This document shows, in pieces, positions 23,489-29,415 of a stretch of DNA of 29,415 nucleotides. The notes beneath the pieces are model-generated. The model had not been told where the DNA came from and ran no database searches. It saw only the letters and a list, made by a program, of their open reading frames with translations. Both the position numbers and the translations under genes were made by a program. How positions within the stretch are numbered: position 1 is the stretch's first letter; each line of letters begins with the position of its first letter. Source of the DNA: an uncultured Clostridium sp. (GTDB taxonomy: Bacteria; Bacillota; Clostridia; TANB77; CAG-508); contig CAJMJN010000018.1 of assembly GCA_905213875.1 (NCBI GenBank), positions 1 through 29,415 on the forward strand. The letters are read 5' to 3'.

Positions 23489-23746
23489 GTGGATTTTTCG
23501 GATTTAATTGCAACAAAAATAAAAGAAATAATGCAAGAAAAAAACATAAATTCTAGCCAATTATCCAAACTAACAGGTATATATCGTTCTACTTTAACAA
23601 TGTATTTAACTAGAAAAAATAGAACCATTAGACTAGAAAACTTACTTTATATTTGTGAGGCTTTTGATATGAAGTTATCAGAATTTTTTTCAGATAAAAG
23701 ATTTGATGATGCTGAAGCAAATGACTGGAAAAATAAAATAGATTAG
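23489..23746 (+). CDS. Small Xre/Cro-type HTH regulator 2
   Basis: An 85-residue paralogue of HTH regulator 1, beginning at GTG after AAAGGGGCG. The HTH is SSQLSKLTGIYRSTLTMYLT, then LLYICEAFDMKLSEFFSDKR. Upstream lie two TTGCTCA-type inverted repeats, different in sequence from the operator of regulator 1, consistent with separate specificities. A short hairpin terminator follows directly. Confidence 0.8.
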   Translation: MDFSDLIATKIKEIMQEKNINSSQLSKLTGIYRSTLTMYLTRKNRTIRLENLLYICEAFDMKLSEFFSDKRFDDAEANDWKNKID

Positions 23747-23752
23747 AAACTG

Positions 23753-23775
23753 GAGAGAATTTCTCTCTTTTTTTG
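23753..23775 (+). terminator. Terminator after HTH regulator 2
   Basis: GAGAG-AATTT-CTCTC followed by eight T residues. Confidence 0.75.
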
Positions 23776-23779
23776 CTTT

Positions 23780-23823
23780 TTCGACAAATTATAACATTTT
23801 TTTCATTTTTATTATGCTATACT
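23780..23823 (+). promoter_or_regulatory. 0A-box and extended -10 promoter of the Spo0E-like gene
   Basis: TTCGACA (23780-23786) is the exact complement of the 0A-box TGTCGAA, within TTTTTCGACAAAT. About 30 bases downstream is TG-C-TATACT (23815-23823), an extended -10 with no good -35. A box just upstream of the -35 region is a typical place for activation by a Spo0A-type protein. Confidence 0.6.
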
Positions 23824-23848
23824 TATATTATGGAGGTACTATGGTACT

Positions 23849-24007
23849 ATGAATATAATATTAAAAGTTATGCTAAGTTATAATAGAAATAAATTACATA
23901 GGCTCATCGAAAAAAAGGTATCTTATAACAAAATTCTTCAGCAAAGTCAAAAACTTGATAAATTAATTTTAAAAGCAATGAAAAAAATAAATAGAGAGTT
24001 AGTATAA
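23849..24007 (+). CDS. Spo0E-like aspartyl-phosphate phosphatase (52 aa)
   Basis: A 52-residue protein made of two helices. It carries SQKLDKLI at residues 33-40, the signature SxxLDxLI of the Spo0E family, preceded by a first helix with LHRLIEKKV. Spo0E family members remove phosphate from Spo0A and so delay sporulation. GGAGG is 12 bases before this ATG; an earlier ATG four bases after GGAGG opens a three-codon frame (MVL) whose TGA overlaps this start. Upstream lie a 0A-box and an extended -10 promoter, and a hairpin terminator overlaps the stop. Together with the Spo0A-like gene it suggests that the element manipulates the sporulation phosphorelay. Confidence 0.72.
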   Translation: MNIILKVMLSYNRNKLHRLIEKKVSYNKILQQSQKLDKLILKAMKKINRELV

Positions 24008-24025
24008 CTAGCTCTTTATTTATTT
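23995..24025 (+). terminator. Terminator after the Spo0E-like gene
   Basis: AGAG-T-TAGT and ACTA-G-CTCT pair (with one T-G) around a 3-base loop, followed by TTATTTATTT. Confidence 0.7.
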
Positions 24026-24106
24026 CATATTGCACAGATAACTTGTAATTTGTAGAGATGATTATAACATAAAAAATTACAAAATTTCAAATAATTCACA
24101 CTAAAT

Positions 24107-24133
24107 AAGAGTTACTATTTTGAAGTAACTCTT
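24107..24133. terminator. Hairpin at the end of the leftward redox operon
   Basis: A perfect 10-base stem, AAGAGTTACT and AGTAACTCTT, with a 7-base loop. Read leftwards it runs into TTATTTAG. Confidence 0.6.
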
Positions 24134-24153
24134 TAAAATAAAAGGGGATGTTT

Positions 24154-24186
24154 GTGCTAACTGCTTGTTCTACAGTTAGCACTTTT
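24154..24186. terminator. Second hairpin at the operon end
   Basis: A perfect 10-base stem, GTGCTAACTG and CAGTTAGCAC, with a 9-base loop, followed rightwards by TTTTCTT. It lies directly downstream of the flavodoxin stop. Confidence 0.75.
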
Positions 24187-24187
24187 C

Positions 24188-24679
24188 TTATAATGTATTA
24201 ATCCAATTATCAATTTCATCTAATGAAGTAATCAATTTTCTTGTTCTATAATCTCCTGCGTCATACAAAATATTTAATCCATCTTCTACTTTTGAATTAG
24301 GACATAATTTCTTAATTTCTATAAAAGTTCTTCCAATCCAACCTGCATTTGTTGCAAAAGGTTTTATTGTTTTTCCTGATAAGTCATTTTGACTTAAAAA
24401 TGTTCTTATGGCTGGAGCTGGTCTATACCACCATACAGGAGTGCCTAATATTATTTCATCATATTTGCTTAAATCAACATTAATAGCTTGAATCTTTGGT
24501 AAGTGATTACTTGCCTCGCTATTTTGCTCATCATCTACAACTTTATTGTAATCTTCTGAATATGGAATAACTGTTTTAATTTCTAAAATATCACAATTTA
24601 TCTTTTCTTTAATTCTATTTGCTATTTCTTTTGTGTGATTCGTATATGAAAAGTAAACTATTAATTTATTCATTTTCAT
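24188..24679 (-). CDS. Flavodoxin-like protein (cytosolic)
   Basis: A 163-residue single-domain flavodoxin. The FMN phosphate loop is VYFSYTNHTKEIA (residues 8-20), and the flavin-flanking aromatic segment is ILGTPVWWYRPAPAIRTFL. It carries electrons as FMN semiquinone/hydroquinone. A second flavodoxin and an aldo/keto reductase lie upstream in the same operon, suggesting a shared redox or detoxification task. The gap to the upstream gene is 19 bases, with GGAG before the ATG. Confidence 0.88.
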   Translation of the reverse strand: MKMNKLIVYFSYTNHTKEIANRIKEKINCDILEIKTVIPYSEDYNKVVDDEQNSEASNHLPKIQAINVDLSKYDEIILGTPVWWYRPAPAIRTFLSQNDLSGKTIKPFATNAGWIGRTFIEIKKLCPNSKVEDGLNILYDAGDYRTRKLITSLDEIDNWINTL

Positions 24680-24698
24680 TTTTCTCCTTATAATTTAA

Positions 24699-25544
24699 TT
24701 ATTTTTGTCCATCAAGATCTGGTTTCACTTGAGCATAACTTGCAACTTTTTCTGGTGTTCCCTCATAATATCTTTTATTTTTATTGATAGCTGCTATTTG
24801 TTTCATTTCATCTTCTGTTAGTTCAAAGTTAAAAATATCAATATTAGCCTTTATATGTTCTTCTAGTCTTGCACCAGGTATAACAATATTATTTTCTTGA
24901 ATGTGCCATCTTAATATAATTTGAACATTGCTTTTTCCATATTTTTCTGCTAGTTTTCTAAATATTGGTTCATTTATTAAGTTACTATCCCCATGTCCTA
25001 ATGGATACCATGCTTGTATTTTTATATTATTTTTTGCTAGAAATTTCTTCATTTCTGTTTGTGGGTAATAAGGGTGTGCTTCTGTTTGCAAAACTGTTGG
25101 TTTGATTTCACAATTATCTAATATTTCTTGTATTTGTGTTTCATTAAAATTAGATAATCCTATTGCTTTTACTTTTCCATCCTTAACTGCCTTTTCCATT
25201 AATTTATAAGCATACATATAATTTCCTGATGGTTGATGTAGTAATAATAAATCAATATAGTTTGTACCTAATCTTTCTAGTGTTTTATCTATTTGGTCAT
25301 CTTCTTCATAAAAGGCAGGCCATAGCTTTGTTTCTATAAAGATTTCTTCTCTTGCTATGCCAGACTTTTTTATTCCTCTACCAACTGCTTTTTCATTAAC
25401 ATAGGCATTTGCTGTATCTATTAATCTATATCCATTTTTTAAGGCATGATATACTGAATTTTCAGCCTCATCTGGTGTAAGCATAAATGTTCCTATTCCT
25501 AACTTTGGCATTTCAATACCATTATTTAATTTTACTTTTTCCAT
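24699..25544 (-). CDS. Aldo/keto reductase
   Basis: A 281-residue NAD(P)H-dependent reductase with the family tetrad Asp43 and Tyr48 (LIDTANAYVNE), Lys73 (FIETKLW) and His103 (LLLLHQP). The C-terminal cofactor-binding motif IVIPGARLEEHIKANI is present. The whole TIM-barrel is complete. It sits between two flavodoxins and is probably induced with them through the MerR-type promoter at 27063-27093. Substrate not readable; small aldehydes such as methylglyoxal are common for this group. Confidence 0.92.
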   Translation of the reverse strand: MEKVKLNNGIEMPKLGIGTFMLTPDEAENSVYHALKNGYRLIDTANAYVNEKAVGRGIKKSGIAREEIFIETKLWPAFYEEDDQIDKTLERLGTNYIDLLLLHQPSGNYMYAYKLMEKAVKDGKVKAIGLSNFNETQIQEILDNCEIKPTVLQTEAHPYYPQTEMKKFLAKNNIKIQAWYPLGHGDSNLINEPIFRKLAEKYGKSNVQIILRWHIQENNIVIPGARLEEHIKANIDIFNFELTEDEMKQIAAINKNKRYYEGTPEKVASYAQVKPDLDGQK

Positions 25545-25562
25545 TATAAATTACCCTCTTTC

Positions 25563-26264
25563 TTATTTTATACTATCTGTCCAATTTTTAATTGTAGAAT
25601 CTGATGGTCTTTCATTAAATCTTTGTCCGTTTTTCCAATCTCCACCATTTGCTTCTCGTTCAAGTAATTTTCCACTTTGTCCTAGACCACTTGATGCAGA
25701 AGTGCAAAATGGAATTACTGTTTTTCCATTAAAGTCATTTGCTTTTACAAAAGTGTCTACTGGCCATGCAGCTATTCCCCACCATATTGGATAACCAATT
25801 AGTACTGTATCATAATCACTCCAATTATCTACTGTGTCCTTTTTTAATTTAATATCTCTTAATGATTCATCATCATGTTCTTTTGAAACTCTTGAATTTC
25901 TATTAGTCCAATTCAAATCTTCTTCTGAATATTTTTCCTCTGGCTCTATTTCAAAAATATCTGCATTTAAGTTTTGTGCAACTTTTTCTGCAACTGCCTT
26001 TGTATGATTTTGTGCTGAATAATATACAACTAATGTTTTACTTCCACTTTTTGTAGTATTTTTTTCTTGTTCGCTGTTTGTCATATCTTCCTCATTTTCT
26101 TTTTGCTCATTCTCTCCTACGAGCATATTATCATTTTCACTACCATTCATAGCTGATAGAACATTATTTTTTGTATTGTGATGGCTGATTATAATAACTC
26201 CTGCAACAACTGCAATAATTGCTAATACTGCAACTATAATTCCTATTAATACTTTTTTATTCAT
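25563..26264 (-). CDS. Membrane-anchored flavodoxin-like protein
   Basis: A 233-residue protein with an N-terminal membrane helix (KVLIGIIVAVLAIIAVVAGV), an acidic Glu/Asn/Ser-rich linker (about 30-75), and a flavodoxin domain starting TLVVYYSAQNHTKAVAEKVA with IGYPIWWGIAAWPVDTFV. The topology places the flavodoxin domain outside the cytoplasmic membrane, next to the DUF4405-type protein encoded just upstream, so an electron link across the membrane is plausible. The ATG at 26264 is chosen because AAGGAGAG precedes it; an upstream in-frame start overlaps the previous gene and lacks a site. Confidence 0.87.
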   Translation of the reverse strand: MNKKVLIGIIVAVLAIIAVVAGVIIISHHNTKNNVLSAMNGSENDNMLVGENEQKENEEDMTNSEQEKNTTKSGSKTLVVYYSAQNHTKAVAEKVAQNLNADIFEIEPEEKYSEEDLNWTNRNSRVSKEHDDESLRDIKLKKDTVDNWSDYDTVLIGYPIWWGIAAWPVDTFVKANDFNGKTVIPFCTSASSGLGQSGKLLEREANGGDWKNGQRFNERPSDSTIKNWTDSIK

Positions 26265-26290
26265 TTTCAAATCTCTCCTTTTATATATTT

Positions 26291-26827
26291 TTACCAATTA
26301 CTGTTTCCAAAAGCATATAACCATTGAAAACTATGTGTTAATGTATAAATAAAGTAAACTGTAATTCCTATAACAATGAATATATATATTATATAAATTG
26401 CTTTCTTAAATTTTTCATTCTTTACTTTTTTGAATATTCTATCTAAATGTAATCCTAGATGAATAAACATTGTTATAATTGCTAATCTTCCTAAAATTAG
26501 ATGTGTAAGTACAAGACCTAAACTACTACTCATGTGGAAATTAAATACTTCATTTGCTATTAATATTCCACAAATAATTGTTACTAAATATATTATCATT
26601 ATAAGAATATCTATTATATACATGATTTTAGTTTTTGTATTGGTCTTTTTAAAATTTTTTGTTACTTGCTTTATCCATTTAAAGTTTAATAAAATATGAA
26701 TTATAATAAGGATAGCCAAAGCAATTCCTAATATTTCGTGCATTAGATTTCCTATTAGTCCTATATTGAATAAAGCAATCGTAATTATAAATAATAAAAT
26801 ATCAATTATTATTTTTAATTTCTTCAT
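26291..26827 (-). CDS. DUF4405-type membrane protein, cytochrome b-like
   Basis: A 178-residue protein with four membrane helices. Conserved histidines (NLMHEILGIALAILIIIHIL in the second helix, LVLTHLILGRL and MFIHLGLHL in later ones) fit a heme b-binding four-helix bundle as proposed for DUF4405 and related ferric reductase-like proteins. First substantial gene of the leftward redox operon, followed after 26 bases by the membrane flavodoxin. AAGGGGG precedes the ATG. Heme binding is inferred from His positions only. Confidence 0.75.
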   Translation of the reverse strand: MKKLKIIIDILLFIITIALFNIGLIGNLMHEILGIALAILIIIHILLNFKWIKQVTKNFKKTNTKTKIMYIIDILIMIIYLVTIICGILIANEVFNFHMSSSLGLVLTHLILGRLAIITMFIHLGLHLDRIFKKVKNEKFKKAIYIIYIFIVIGITVYFIYTLTHSFQWLYAFGNSNW

Positions 26828-26847
26828 TTTTCCCCCTTTCCTTATTA

Positions 26848-26970
26848 TTATAAATATTTTGCATAAAATTCTTTTAATTTATTAGAATGAATATTTACTT
26901 TTCCAATCTCATTTTCTGTAATTGCTCCATCATAGACTAAGCCAAATTGGTTTTCTTCTTCTTTACTCAT
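26848..26970 (-). pseudogene. Truncated N-terminal fragment, alpha/beta hydrolase-like
   Basis: A 40-residue frame with an excellent GGGAGG ribosome site: MSKEEENQFGLVYDGAITEN continuing EIGKVNIHSNKL, then stop. The FGLVYDGAITENEIGKVNIH start resembles the N-terminus of YcjY-like alpha/beta hydrolases that often accompany aldo/keto reductases and flavodoxins, but the body is missing. It probably was the first gene of the operon and now acts at most as a short leader peptide. Similarity is from memory. Confidence 0.5.
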
Positions 26971-27030
26971 TTTAAGTACCTCCCATTATTTTTATAGTTT
27001 CAATTACTATATTTTAATTTTTTCTTTTGC

Positions 27031-27059
27031 TTGACTAATTAATTTTTTTGTTTTACAAT
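27031..27059 (+). promoter_or_regulatory. merR promoter
   Basis: TTGACT (27031-27036) and TACAAT (27054-27059) are 17 bases apart. The start falls inside the divergent operator, so MerR binding would also control its own gene. Confidence 0.7.
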
Positions 27060-27062
27060 GGA

Positions 27063-27093
27063 ATTATATCAGTCGGTAGTTACTGTCGGTCAA
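27063..27093 (-). promoter_or_regulatory. MerR-type 19-bp-spacer promoter for the 26827-24188 operon
   Basis: Leftward TTGACC (27088-27093) and TATAAT (27063-27068) are 19 bases apart. The spacer holds a dyad-like CCGACAGTAACTACCGACTG. A long spacer with an operator inside is the hallmark of MerR-activated promoters. Nearly the same sequence occurs at 29153-29183. Confidence 0.85.
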
Positions 27094-27134
27094 TAGTTTT
27101 TTAAAAATTTTTTAATTTTTTTGGAGGTATAGAT

Positions 27135-27536
27135 ATGTATTCAATGAAAGAAACCTGTGAAAAGGTTGGTATGACTTATGAAACACTAAAATATTATTGC
27201 AATGAGGGATTAATTCCTAATGTAAAAAGGGATAAAAATAATTATAGAATTTTTGATGACAATAATATTTCCTGGATTAAAAGTTTAACTTGTTTAAAAA
27301 AATGCAATATGAGTATTGAAGAAATGAAAGAATATCTTGCTTTATGTTTAAAAGGAGAATCTACTATCCCTAAAAGACAAGCTATTTTAGCTGTAAAAAA
27401 AGAACAGCTTTTGAAAAAAATGTCTGACTTGCAAGAGAGCATTGACTTTTTAAATTGGAAAGAAAATTTTTATAATGATGTACTTTCTGGAAAAATTGAA
27501 TATTTTAGTTACTTAATTGATACTAACCAAAAGTAG
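27135..27536 (+). CDS. MerR-family transcriptional regulator
   Basis: A 133-residue regulator: an N-terminal winged HTH (MYSMKETCEKVGMTYETLKY with YYCNEGLIPNVKRDKNNYRI), then WIKSLTCLKKCNMSIEEMKE, and a coiled-coil dimerisation helix (about 75-115, PKRQAILAVKKEQLLKKMSD). There are no conserved C-terminal cysteines of the metal-sensing type, so it more likely senses a redox-active or aldehyde compound. It is divergent from the operon it probably activates. GGAGG precedes the ATG. Confidence 0.92.
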   Translation: MYSMKETCEKVGMTYETLKYYCNEGLIPNVKRDKNNYRIFDDNNISWIKSLTCLKKCNMSIEEMKEYLALCLKGESTIPKRQAILAVKKEQLLKKMSDLQESIDFLNWKENFYNDVLSGKIEYFSYLIDTNQK

Positions 27537-27542
27537 TAAAAA

Positions 27543-27582
27543 AAATCAGTCTGTATTTTGCACAAACTGATTTCTTTTTTTT
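27543..27582. terminator. Bidirectional terminator between merR and the flavin reductase gene
   Basis: AAATCAGT and ACTGATTT form a stem (with additional GT/AC inside), flanked by an A run on the left and nine pyrimidines (CTTTTTTTT) on the right. Confidence 0.85.
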
Positions 27583-27584
27583 AT

Positions 27585-28133
27585 TTATTTCATATCTAAT
27601 CCATCTTTAAAAGCATTTCCTACAACATCTCCTAATACTCTATAAGTATTACTTACCATGTCAAATGCTATTATTTGCATTTTTTCCACATCAATTTTTC
27701 CGTTCTCATCTAAATAATTTTCATCAATAGAAGTGTTTACTAGCTTACCTACTAAAATACCATCTTCAAATGATTCCATTTCACATTCCAAAGTTAATGG
27801 ATATTCTTCAATAATTGGTGCATCTACAAAATTTGATTTTGTTATATGAACTCCTGCTTTTGCTATTTTATCTTCTTTATTTCCTGATACAACTCCAAAA
27901 TAATCTGAAATAACTTCTGTTTCTTTTGTTGCAAAACTAACTGTAAATGCTTTTTTTAGTTTTAAATTATCTGTTGTTTTGTGTTGTGATAAAGATACAT
28001 AGATTCTTCCGTAATCTTGTATTCCTCCCCATGCTGCATTCATTGCATTTGCATTTCCATTTTCATCATAAGTTCCAATAATTAAAACTGGAAGTGGCAG
28101 AAAATTCATTTTACTTCCTAAATCTTTTCTCAT
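27585..28133 (-). CDS. Flavin reductase-like / flavoredoxin family protein
   Basis: A 182-residue FMN-binding split-barrel protein. The N-terminal PLPVLIIGTYDENGNANAMN and NAAWGGIQDYGRIYVSLS blocks match the flavin reductase/flavoredoxin family; FTVSFATKETEVISDYFGVV follows. It would bind FMN and pass electrons from reduced nicotinamide or a partner protein. GGAGGG is present before ATG. It is downstream of an aldo/keto reductase under the second MerR-type promoter. Confidence 0.88.
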   Translation of the reverse strand: MRKDLGSKMNFLPLPVLIIGTYDENGNANAMNAAWGGIQDYGRIYVSLSQHKTTDNLKLKKAFTVSFATKETEVISDYFGVVSGNKEDKIAKAGVHITKSNFVDAPIIEEYPLTLECEMESFEDGILVGKLVNTSIDENYLDENGKIDVEKMQIIAFDMVSNTYRVLGDVVGNAFKDGLDMK

Positions 28134-28204
28134 CTAAATCCCTCCATTTAATATTTTATATATGACCTTATTTTATCATAACTCTTATTAATTTATAATC
28201 TATT

Positions 28205-29107
28205 TTACCAATTTTTCTTATCTTTATTATGGTCTTGATTTTCTCTCCTTGATTTTACTGTTTCATCAAACCATTTTACCATTTCTGGATCATAGTGATT
28301 AAAGAAACTACTTGTTTTTGTATCTAATTTTGCAATTTCTTCCATATCTTCTTTTGAAAGTTTAAAATCAAATATATTAATGTTTTCTTTTATTCTTTCC
28401 ATTAAGGTTGATTTTGATAGCACTACTACATTTCTTTGTGTTAGCCATCTTAATATTACTTGTGCTATTGATTTGTTGTATTTATCTCCAATTTTCTTTA
28501 ATGTTTCATTTTGGAACATATTGTTTCTACCTTCTGCAAACGGAGCCCATGCTTCTATTTGTACTCCAAATTGTTCCATGTTTTTCTGTGCCTCAAATTG
28601 TGCATTAAATACATTTGTTTCTACTTGATTTACTTGTGGAATAGTTTTTCTTTCAAATAAGCAAATATCACTTAATCTATCTGGATAAAAGTTACTTACT
28701 CCTATCGCTTTTAGCTTTCCTTCTTCATATAATTCTTCTAATGCTCTATAAGCTCCATAATAATCTGCAAAAGGCTGATGCAATAGCATTAAATCTAAAT
28801 AATCTACTTTTAGTTTTTCCATTGATTTTAAAACTGATTCTTTGCACTTTTCATATCCATAGTTATCTATCCAAACTTTTGAAGTAATAAATAATTCTTC
28901 TCTTTTTACAAGTCCATCATTTATAGCTTTTTGAATAGCATTTCCTACTTCTTCTTCATTAAAATAACTTTGTGCTGTATCAATCAGTCTATATCCTGCT
29001 TTTATAGCATCCATTACAACTCTTTCACATTCTTCTTTATTTACTTGATACACTCCAAAACCTGCTTTTGGCATTTTAACTCCATTATTTAAAGTTATAT
29101 ATTCCAT
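28205..29107 (-). CDS. Aldo/keto reductase, second copy
   Basis: A 300-residue reductase with Asp43/Tyr48 (LIDTAQSYFNE), Lys77 (FITSKVW), His110 (LMLLHQP) and the cofactor-binding VVVLSKSTLMERIKENI region. It is a paralogue of the 24699-25544 protein, somewhat longer with a charged C-terminal tail (ENQDHNKDKKNW). AAGGAGAG precedes the ATG. The upstream promoter copies the one in front of the first redox operon, so both reductases should respond to the same regulator. Confidence 0.92.
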   Translation of the reverse strand: MEYITLNNGVKMPKAGFGVYQVNKEECERVVMDAIKAGYRLIDTAQSYFNEEEVGNAIQKAINDGLVKREELFITSKVWIDNYGYEKCKESVLKSMEKLKVDYLDLMLLHQPFADYYGAYRALEELYEEGKLKAIGVSNFYPDRLSDICLFERKTIPQVNQVETNVFNAQFEAQKNMEQFGVQIEAWAPFAEGRNNMFQNETLKKIGDKYNKSIAQVILRWLTQRNVVVLSKSTLMERIKENINIFDFKLSKEDMEEIAKLDTKTSSFFNHYDPEMVKWFDETVKSRRENQDHNKDKKNW

Positions 29108-29152
29108 CTTTTCATCTCTCCTTTAATTTATTTTTTTGTTTTACTAATTTGA

Positions 29153-29183
29153 ATTATATCAGTCGGTTGTAACTATCGGTCAA
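29153..29183 (-). promoter_or_regulatory. Second MerR-type 19-bp-spacer promoter
   Basis: Leftward TTGACC (29178-29183) and TATAAT (29153-29158), again 19 bases apart, with spacer core GATAGTTACAACCGACTG. The 34-base block differs from the one at 27061-27095 mainly in the spacer centre. Confidence 0.85.
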
Positions 29184-29202
29184 TAGTTTTTTTGAAATTT
29201 AC

Positions 29203-29231
29203 AAAAAAAGAAGAAATAAAAACTTCCTCTT
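29203..29231 (-). terminator. Terminator of the gene entering from the right edge
   Basis: Read leftwards, AGAGGAA pairs with TTTCTTCT (one G-T) around a 7-base loop and is followed by seven T residues. Confidence 0.65.
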
Positions 29232-29350
29232 GGATTAAAATCAGATAATTTTCTCAAATTATTTGCTCTAAAAATTACTATCTTGTGTTTAGATTATATA
29301 ACAATAGGCAGATAAGTTTTAACTGAATTACCTGCCCTACTTATTGTAAT

Positions 29351-29415
29351 TTATCTAACAAGTTTCTCTATCGAATTGTATTCATCTCCACTTATTTGAT
29401 ATATACCATTATATG
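29351..29415 (-). CDS. C-terminal end of an unidentified protein (cut by window edge)
   Basis: An open leftward frame ends YNGIYQISGDEYNSIEKLVR then TAA. Only 21 codons are visible, so identity cannot be judged. A terminator-like hairpin about 120 bases downstream supports a gene ending here. Confidence 0.45.
   Translation of the reverse strand, partial: YNGIYQISGDEYNSIEKLVR

Larger units (their letters stand above)
17200..29415. mobile_element. Integrated element, left part (right end outside the window)
   Basis: The left boundary is set by loss of SASP similarity at about 17200 next to a large serine recombinase. Inside are genes typical of integrative elements: a TnpW-like protein, a small sigma factor/HTH pair, and two HTH repressor modules. 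No relaxase, coupling protein or structural phage gene is seen up to 24000. The remaining SASP half, which would mark the right end, was not found, so the element is either longer than 12 kb or its right site has been lost. The redox cluster after 24188 could be cargo or chromosome. Confidence 0.6.

Noticed and set aside
29308..29342. Imperfect inverted repeat AGGCAG/CTGCC near the right edge
   Set aside because: A mismatch inside a short stem and no T run; the hairpin at 29203-29231 is a better terminator for that gene.
24188..29415. Search for the right attachment site and second SASP half
   Set aside because: No segment with the SASP C-terminal block (Ser-Val-Gly-Gly type) was found on either strand, so no right end is claimed.
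1..29415. CRISPR arrays, tRNA or rRNA genes
   Set aside because: No spaced identical repeats of CRISPR size and no recognisable tRNA or rRNA sequence were seen. The only regular array is the 10-base repeat at 20721-20770, which has no spacers.

Overview
The window is very AT-rich and carries spore-forming Firmicute genes: spoVG, murC, spoIVB and an alpha/beta-type small acid-soluble spore protein (SASP) gene. Strong AGGAGG-type ribosome binding sites precede most genes. This points to a low-GC anaerobic Clostridia-class organism, probably a gut commensal. No species can be named from sequence alone.

Positions 1-3400 are chromosomal housekeeping and sporulation genes: the 5' end of spoVG with a sigma-H-like promoter, divergent murC, a small coiled-coil protein under its own dyad-marked promoter, and the SpoIVB signalling protease. 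Positions 3475-15841 hold one long leftward operon for a Tad-like (type IV pilus-related) surface apparatus. It encodes a SAF-domain CpaB-like protein, two ParA/MinD-like proteins (the first transcribed has lost its P-loop), a CpaF-like motor ATPase with an N-terminal membrane anchor, a double-size TadB/TadC-like platform protein, and eight small to medium membrane-anchored exported proteins. Five of these begin with a leaderless MENA(S/A)xAL helix and look like pilin subunits. No prepilin peptidase is present. A Cof-type HAD phosphatase follows at 15951-16835.

At 17116 a SASP gene with an intact start, ribosome site and plausible sigma-G promoter breaks off after about 29 codons, next to a large serine recombinase. 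I read this as the left end of an integrated element that runs rightwards past the window. The other SASP half is not in the window. The element carries the recombinase, a TnpW-like small protein, a conjugative-transposon-type sigma/HTH pair with a structured leader, a divergent Spo0A-like response regulator, a tiny Spo0E-like protein, and two paralogous small HTH regulators, each beside an inverted-repeat operator and leftward genes of unknown function. Two exact 0A-box sequences lie upstream of the Spo0A-like and Spo0E-like genes. An element that interrupts a spore gene and carries its own Spo0A/Spo0E-like pair is the most unusual system here.

Positions 24188-29183 form a MerR-controlled redox cluster: two flavodoxins, two aldo/keto reductases, a DUF4405-type membrane protein and a flavin reductase-like protein. 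The two leftward operons start from near-identical promoters with a 19-bp spacer, the arrangement used by MerR-family activators, and the merR gene is divergent from one of them. Whether this cluster is element cargo or chromosome cannot be settled without the right attachment site.
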